From contig QRDG01000030.1 of the NCBI GenBank assembly GCA_012064385.1, positions 234,178 through 298,177 of the forward strand: a stretch of DNA of 64,000 nt. The letters are read 5' to 3'. The notes under the pieces were generated by a model. That model saw only the letters and a list, made by a program, of their open reading frames with translations, had not been told where the DNA came from and searched no databases. The DNA is from Puccinellia tenuiflora. Lineage: Eukaryota; Streptophyta; Magnoliopsida; Poales; Poaceae. Shown piece by piece: positions 57,901-64,000 of this stretch; position 1 is the first letter of the stretch, and the number at the start of each line of letters is the position of its first letter. A program made the translations under genes and the position numbers.

Positions 57901-60900
57901 TGATTGTTGCTTGTATTGTTTGTTTATCGATTAGACGCGAACGTTGCCGGAGACTACGAGGAAGGAGATTACTTCGAGCAGCAGGAACCCGAGCACTTTG
58001 TTGAGCAAGGCAAGCTACTTCGCTGAGCTTGCATTTACATACCTCTAAATTAGTCACATGCAATTTCTCAAGTAGTTGTACTGGTTTTTGAAAAGCCTTC
58101 TCACCAAGGATATAGAACCACTCACCCTATGTGGAATGTAGAGTAGATACTTAAAATTATAGGATGGGAAAAATATGATTTATTCCAAACTCCTTTTTAA
58201 AGTACCTAGTTGATGCTGAAATGCCGAATTATCGGTGTTAAAGTGGAGAAGTGATAACGGGAGTTGTTTATGAAAAATGCACATTGTGTCTTAGTACCAT
58301 GACGACCAGCCGATAACCTGTGCGACCACATCTACCCAAATATGGGAACGGGCGTAGTCATATAGTTTGCTCGTGTTAGTACTGGATACCTCATCGACGG
58401 AGACGACTCCGTTATGCATGAGGGGATGGTCATGGCGACCTACCCCCTGACCTGGGTCCCGGCAATCTGAGGGATTGAGGGATTGAAGGGCTTCGTGCTC
58501 GCCGGGCAAAACTACGAGTCCTTACATCTAGGTTCCTCGACGGGGGATCCTGTACTAGGTGTTGAAGGAATGGTGAATTCGTACGGGCAGGGTCCTATAC
58601 TAGCATGAGCAAAGGACAGGCTATGGTCGGTGGCTCAACTTCGCATACAACTTGTATGGCGGGACGTGGCAGACACGGTGAGCTACCGGATGGGTGTGGG
58701 AAAAGCGTGCTACCTCTGCAGAGGGTAAAAACTATTCGAATAGCCGAGTCCTCGGATATGGACAGTTGGGAGGCTGTACTAGACTATGTGCAAGTTTTAC
58801 AAAAGGATGTAACATTAAAGAAGCAAAGGTGTGGCTGATGTTTCCCAACTATACCAAATGAAGTGGTATGAGTTGTGGAGGAAAAGAGACCATGATAAGT
58901 CGTGGTCGGGAAAAAGGAGGAGTGTTGGATAAATAATAAAATTGTGATTCTCTCTAAAGATAGCGGTAAATCTCTTCTTACCTTTTTCAACAAAGATATA
59001 GAGATAGAATAATAACTAAAAGTGCTGTAGAGAACAACTTAAAACTGGTGCATACTCAGTAGAGGAGTAGTTTGCGAGTACAAATTGTACTCATACTGGT
59101 TTCGTCCCTGGCTATTGTCTTAGCCAGATCCCGAGGAAAACTACGCTGAAGCGGAGTATGGAGACGTCTATGCGAACTAGGGATCTTCGTGAGTCAACTG
59201 CCTGTCGGTCGTCGCTAGGACGCGTTGGACTTCTACTACGTAGCTTCCGCTGAATGCTTTTGATTTGGCCCTTGAAGGCACCTATGTAAGACTTGGTCTA
59301 AGTGACCTACTATGTAAGACTTTAATGCGGTACTGAAATGGATGTAAACTTTGGTATCCAATTCGGATTATGGGCAACGACAGACTGATCATGGGATCGT
59401 TGTGTGAACCATAATCGGGTATTTCGGACAGCTAGTCCGGGGTCCCCACAGCTGCTCTCGAGGAGGCGCTGCCGCAGACCCGCGTCACCGCGGCGGCGAT
59501 AGCAAAGGTGCGCCACCTGGCGGCGGCGAGCACAAACGAGCACGGCGCCACCGAGATGAGGCCGGCCGGCAGCAGGCTCACCGAGGGGTACTACCCCATC
59601 TTCGTCCATACTCTCTACGCCGGTCTTGTTCCTCCCTTTTCCGATTTCGTCTTGGCGATTCTGGAGGTGTACCAGATCCAACTTCTTCATGTTCATCCCA
59701 ACTTCATCCTTATCCTCGCCATCTTCGCCCACCTCTGCGAGGCCTACATCGGCATCCGTCCCTCGGTGGCGCTCTTCCGTAGCTTCTGCTCCCTTCGGAG
59801 CACTGCCTCCAACGAGCGGCTCGGCTGCGTCTCCTTCCGCATCGCCGCCGCCAGGAGTGAGAACTACATTCCCATTGCTTGGTGCGGTGAGAACGCCATC
59901 ACCAAGGTGACGAAGAAGGTGAAGGACTTTCGCAAGAAGTGGCTCTTCATCGACACCAAGAAGACAAACCCTCTCCTAGAGGTGCCCGAGGCGCCCCCGA
60001 GGAAGTGGGCGCGCTGGGCGAGCGCAGACTTCAGGGGCCCGAGGCTCGACGCGGTGTACGAGTGCATCCGGCGCCTCCGCGAGGCAGGGGTCACTGGCCA
60101 GATGGTGGCAAGAGACTTCACGAGGCGCCGGGTCGCTCCTCTCTAGTGGCACTCCGAGCCGGTGTGGCGGTACTCAGGCAAGGAGGACACGATGCGCCTG
60201 TGCTCGGACAACTTCTTGCCTGAGGTGCTACGCCAGATCATGGGGGTCCTCTTCGCGACGACGGAGATCCGGCCTCCTACCAACGACGAGGCCCGACCAC
60301 TCATCAGCTTTGCCGAGGAGAGCATCGAGGAGCAACGCCGGTGCATGCCCGTGTTCGACGAGTGGGGAATTGTGCCCGCAGGGCACCGCGGGCCTTGTCC
60401 CAACCCGTGGGCGGCGGAGCCGGAGTACATGGACGAGTCTCCGGAGCCGGAGGAGGTCGAAGAGTCTGTCGAGGAAGAGGCCTCGAGAGGCGCGGATCCC
60501 TTCGGCGAGGACGAGGCCTCGAGAAGCGCCGACCCCGTTGGCGAGGGCGAGGCCTCGAGAGGTGCCGACCCCTCGAGAGGCTCCGCCGGCTCTCAAGGAG
60601 CGCTCCCACCGAGGTGGACCTCCAGGTGATCTCCTCCAGCGATGAGGAGGGTGCCTTCCGCGTCGCCCGCTCCCGACGCGTCGGAGAGGAGGAGGAGACG
60701 AGCGGCAGCGGGGGAGGACGCTGCGAGCCCCGCTCCAAGGCTATCCACGACAGGAGAGCCGTGGTTGCGAGGAGCGCTCCTCGCGAGGAGGCAAGGGCGC
60801 CTCAAGAGGAGGCCGGAGCAAGCAACACCCAGCCGCCCAAGGCGAAGAAAAGAGTGTGGAGGATGGTTGACGAGTAAGCCTCGACTCTTCTTTTTCTTTT

Positions 60901-63029
60901 ATCATTTTGCTTCCGGAAAACCCCTTGAAGGATCTTCTACTTGTCTTTCTTTCAGGCAACCTGCGGAGCCAAAGAGGCGGCGGCTCCACAAGCTTGGAGA
61001 GACCGCCAGCGTCGTCGCGGAGACGCCTGCGGCTGACGAGCCGCGGCAGGTGGCTGTTCCTCCCGAGGGTGAGCACCGCGCGGAGGAGGTGGTTGAAGAG
61101 GCGGCGCCGTCGCCGGTTCGGGCGGCGACTCCTCCCATGGTGGAGCACCGCGCGGAGGGGGCGGTTGAAGGGGCGGCGCCGTCGCCGGTTCGGGCGGCGG
61201 CTCCTCCCGTGGTGGAGCACCGTGCGGAGGGGGTGGCCGAAGAGGTGGCGCCGCCGTCGCCAACTAGGGCGGCCGCTCCTCCCGTCCAGCAGGAGACGGA
61301 GGAGGAGAGAGTGGACGAGGAAATCGTCATGGAGCCACCTCCAGAGGAGGAGGAGGCTCCCTCAAGAGGGGCCGATGCGGCCGAGGCCGTGGCGGACGCG
61401 GCCGCCATGGGAGGGGCAGGAAGCGCCCCTGAGGAGCAGGAGGCAGAGGCACCTCCGGAACCCACAGGCGCCGGAGCTGGGGGCGAGAGGACGCCCAGCC
61501 CCCAGAGGGCACCTGAAGCGGGTGACGAGGGAGGCACCCCCACGAGCCCCCGGGCCGCACCAGAGGCGGCCGTGAGCCCAAGGCAGGAGGCCTCGGGCGC
61601 CTCGACAAGGATCGAGGCCTCTGCACCCCGCGACGACGCGGGGACCTTGGCGATGCGGGTGCTGCGCCCTCGCGCGGCCCGCCGCAGCGCTGTCTTCGGC
61701 CAAGCGCGGAAGGCGCTTGACGAGTTGGAGGTGCAGCATGCCGAGGAAGAATTCGCCAGGGAGGAGGAGCGGGCAAGGCTTGGCGAGGCCTAGGCCCTCC
61801 TCCACGAGAGGGTGGAGATGTGTCGCCGGCAAGACGCGGTGGCCCAGGCGGCGCGCGAGGAGGCGATGCGCTTCGCCAAGGAGACCCGCGACAGCGTCAA
61901 GCGCGAGGCGGCGGAGGTCATGGACCAGCTGGACGTCGCTCGGGAGGTGCTCGAGGTGGGGACTGCTTCCAAGCACCAGGAAATAGCGGTCGCGGAGCAG
62001 AAATTCGCCGCTGAGTCCGAGGTCGCAAGGGCCAGCTTGAAGGAGCTCCGCGAGCTGCTGGATGCTCGCGAGGGGCAGCTGGCACCGTGCGAGGCAGAGC
62101 TAACGCGACGCGAGGGAGAGCTCTCCCTCCGCGAGAAGGAGCTGCGCCAGCGCGAGGAACAGGTCCAGCTGGTCGAGGAGGACCAGGCCACCCGCGAGGG
62201 GCAGCTGCAGGAACGCGAGGGCCTGATGGCCCAGAGCGAGGCCTCCTACGCGGAGCGCCACGAGAAGGCCAACGCCGACTTCGTGGTGAAGCAGAAAAGA
62301 ATCCAGGAGGAGGCCGACACCAAGGTCAAGCTCATCCGTGAAACTCTCTCCAAGGATTATGAGGAGAAGGTCACGAAGCAGGAGGACCGCTTCAAAGCGA
62401 AACACAAAGAGCTCCAAGACCGCATCAAGGAGCTCGAGCAGGAGGAGAAGCGGATGGCCTCCTGCCTCGAGAACGCCAGGGAGGCCCAGGCTCGCGCGGA
62501 GGGGAACGCTGCCGCCCTGGAGAGAGACCTGGACGAGCTCCGACAGCAGGTGGGGCCGGTCGCGGATCTCGTGGAGCGGGCACGGGACCAGCGCCAGATT
62601 GGCCAGTCCATGTCACGCCAGCGCCAGCGCATTCTCCAAGACTTGGTGACCCGCGCGCGCGCCGTCGGGGATGATCTGAGGATCGAGGTTCCCCCCTTCT
62701 CCGCAGGGATCGACGACGAGGCCGCGTACTCGTTCTTCTTCGAGCAATTCCTCGGAAAGCTTGAAGAGACCGCGAAGGGCTTCGACGAGCGCGTCGTGGA
62801 GGAGAGCCGCGATCTCCTCGTCATTGCCACCAGCCGCATCTTCAGCAACCTCGCGAGGCTCCAGCCCTCGCTTGACCTTGAGGCCGTGACGGCGCCGGTC
62901 GACATCAGCAAGAAAGCGCGGGAAGCCGCCGATGCGTACGCCAAGAAGTTCGACCAAGTCGTGGTCGATGAGGACGAAGGCGACGGCGAGGAGGATGCTC
63001 TGGAGGAGGAGGCGGAGGCTGCGTGGTAG
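54992..63029 (+). pseudogene. Gag-like 'putative gypsy-type transposase' gene, interrupted and decayed
   Basis: Begins at ATG 54992 (MAPKKANIDPKGKAAMRAGT) and breaks at 55077 where the solo LTR entered; the frame resumes exactly at 59456. Residues from 59590 to 60130 match the plant 'transposase (putative), gypsy type' domain (FSDFVLAILEVYQIQL, HPNFILILAIFAHLCEAY, VTGQMVARDFTRRR). An acidic Pro/Glu repeat region follows, then an intron (GTAAGC at 60868 to CTTTCAG ending about 60955), a Pro/Ala/Glu-rich spacer with 60-bp repeats (VEHRAEG..APSPVRAA), and a long coiled coil (61812-62600). Damage: in-frame TAG at 60144, where homologues have Gln; a frameshift near 60600; and TAG at 61791. The coiled coil and gag-like N-terminus suggest a structural role. 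The protein cannot be made intact. Confidence 0.75.
55078..59450 (+). mobile_element. Solo LTR (4,373 bp) nested in the gag-like gene
   Basis: Begins TGTAACATCCCAGAATTT at 55078 and ends GGGGTCCCCACA at 59450 (TGT..ACA ends). The 5 bases GCTGC precede it (55073-55077) and follow it (59451-59455), a perfect target duplication. No primer site, coding region or second LTR is present, so this is a solo LTR left by LTR-LTR recombination. The length recalls the very long LTRs of Sukkula-like barley and wheat elements; the family is not certain. Orientation is arbitrary; plus is assumed because the sequence reads TG..CA either way and the TATA-like and GC-rich U3 layout is ambiguous. Confidence 0.88.
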
Positions 63030-64000
63030 AGCGGGCACCTCGGGGGGCGCGACGGCCTGAGCTCCTTCCTGTATCTGGACGTGCAGGAGCACGAATTGTC
63101 TTAGTATTTCCTTTGTAATAGCTCTTGTAAAGACTTGCTTTAAGCTGTGTTTGCTTGGTGAATATCCCTCGTGAGGCTTTTGTCTTCCCTTTCATGTCTT
63201 TTTCGCTCTACGTCTTAGGACCCTCTCTTAGCGCTACACCACCGCCGCTTCGGTATGCGAGAGTCAGGGCTCCACAAGGCCGGGGGTGCGTGAGGCCTCG
63301 AGAGGTAAGAGCTCCCAAGTCGCGATGCTTGGGGCTCCCCTTTAACGTGCAAGTAGCCCATGAGGCGCAGGAGACAGAAAAGAGGCTCGAGGGATGAAAA
63401 CCAGCGAAAGGGATTTCAAACAAGTGTTTAGACTTAGCTTCGCGAGGCGTTTTGCCTTGGAGAGGGTGTTGGTTCCCTGGCGAGGTGTTTTCGCCTTGGA
63501 GAGGGTGTTGGTTCCCTGGCGAGGTGTTTTCGCCTTGGAGAGGGTGTTGGTTCCCTGGCGAGGTGTTTTCGCCTTGGAGAGGGTGTCGGTTCCTTGGCGA
63601 GGTATTTTGGACCTGTTTCCTGCGTTTTGACAAATAGGCGTACCCACAAGCAATACATAGCTAGATACTTATGCGCGCTCGTAGGTTCCTTCATGAGTGT
63701 CTCGCGAGGAGAACAGGCACCAGGTCCTTGGTGAGTTGACGTGCACGGGAGCCAACTCATGAGTTCAGAGCTCCTTGGGAGTTGACATGCATGAAAGCTG
63801 ACCCGTGAGTTCAGAGCTCGGATCCCCTTGGGTTTGAGGCGCTGCCGGGATGCTCCCGAAGCACAGGCACCATGTCCAGCCCCCGCTCGCTAGATACACA
63901 GGAGGGATCATACGAGCAAGGATGAAATAGCAATAACATAAAGCTTACCAAAGCAACAACATATGCTGGCGCGAAGCGCAAGGTTCAAAGACCTGAAACA
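63030..64000. other. Non-coding interior of the Gypsy-type element
   Basis: Follows the gag-like stop codon. Contains the 39-bp tandem repeat (63454-63609), two related GAGTTGAC-type segments (about 63730-63815), and no recognisable pol domain. The long frames here arise from the tandem repeat. Confidence 0.5.
63454..63609. repeat. 39-bp tandem repeat, four copies
   Basis: Unit starts GCCTTGGAGAGGGTGTTGGT and has a period of exactly 39 bp: 63454, 63493, 63532, 63571. The first three copies are identical; the fourth has three substitutions. Because 39 is a multiple of three, all frames stay open across it, which explains the repetitive ORFs here. Confidence 0.93.

Larger units (their letters stand above)
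53656..64000 (+). mobile_element. Gypsy-type retrotransposon, partial, with nested solo LTR
   Basis: 5' LTR (53656-54690), untranslated leader, gag-like gene from 54992 interrupted by a solo LTR, then non-coding interior to the window end. No protease, reverse transcriptase, RNase H or integrase is seen within the window after 63029, so this may be a non-autonomous derivative or pol may lie beyond the edge. Confidence 0.65.

Noticed and set aside
60741..61976. Minus-strand ORFs of 149-213 aa within the gag-like gene
   Set aside because: Shadows of the GC-rich, repetitive plus-strand frame.
63208..63760. Repetitive ORFs on both strands near the window end
   Set aside because: Created by the 39-bp (multiple of three) tandem repeat; no protein signal.

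Overview
This is a window of a large grass nuclear genome, almost certainly a Triticeae species (wheat, barley, Aegilops or relative). The evidence is spliceosomal genes with GT..AG introns, nested LTR retrotransposons that include a BARE-1/WIS/Angela-type LTR with an initiator-Met primer site, a Caspar-like CACTA transposon, Stowaway MITEs, and a gene set of grass RF2 and AIM1. My recollection is that rice RF2 and AIM1 are neighbours on rice chromosome 2, which would place this segment on a Triticeae group-6 chromosome; this is inference. There are no prokaryotic features.

Layout. 1-20,209 is a nest of mobile DNA: part of a long Gypsy-type LTR (1-2,911), a degenerate Copia interior with its LTR on the minus strand (about 3,780-19,094), and the end of another LTR (19,095-20,209). 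An 11.4-kb CACTA element (6,354-17,739) has jumped into the Copia LTR and is bounded by a perfect GGC target duplication. It carries an uninterrupted TNP2-type transposase, a second three-exon gene ending in an Ulp1-like protease fold that is frameshifted and lacks its cysteine, and a third small gene joining an RNase H1 N-terminal (hybrid-binding/viroplasmin) domain to a membrane anchor. The non-coding leaders of these genes hold stem-loops whose duplicated copies differ by compensating base changes. I consider this the least explained material in the window.

20,210-51,887 is a gene island. An NFD6-like mitochondrial gene (minus) and the glycine-rich RF2 fertility-restorer homologue (plus) share a short two-way promoter with four site II (TGGGCY) motifs. 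An unrecognised three-exon membrane-protein gene follows (28,276-29,724). Next is a complete 18-exon AIM1-type peroxisomal multifunctional protein gene (33,155-40,418; 726 aa, C-terminal SRM) whose last splice acceptor is tandemly duplicated in frame. Last is a CXC-domain (tesmin/TSO1-like, CPP family) regulator gene on the minus strand (42,801-49,890; 503 aa) with a LINE fragment in its third intron.

51,888-64,000 returns to mobile DNA: a 1.5-kb PIF/Harbinger-like element with a coiled-coil ORF, then a Gypsy-type element (LTR 53,656-54,690, interior to the window end). The gag-like gene of that element was split by a 4.4-kb solo LTR (55,078-59,450, target duplication GCTGC) and decayed by two CAG-to-TAG-like stops and a frameshift.

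The host genes point to organelle and peroxisome function: two small mitochondrial proteins under one promoter and the beta-oxidation enzyme AIM1. The rest of the window is repeat dynamics. Exon limits were worked out by hand from splice signals and reading phase; no alignments or searches were run.
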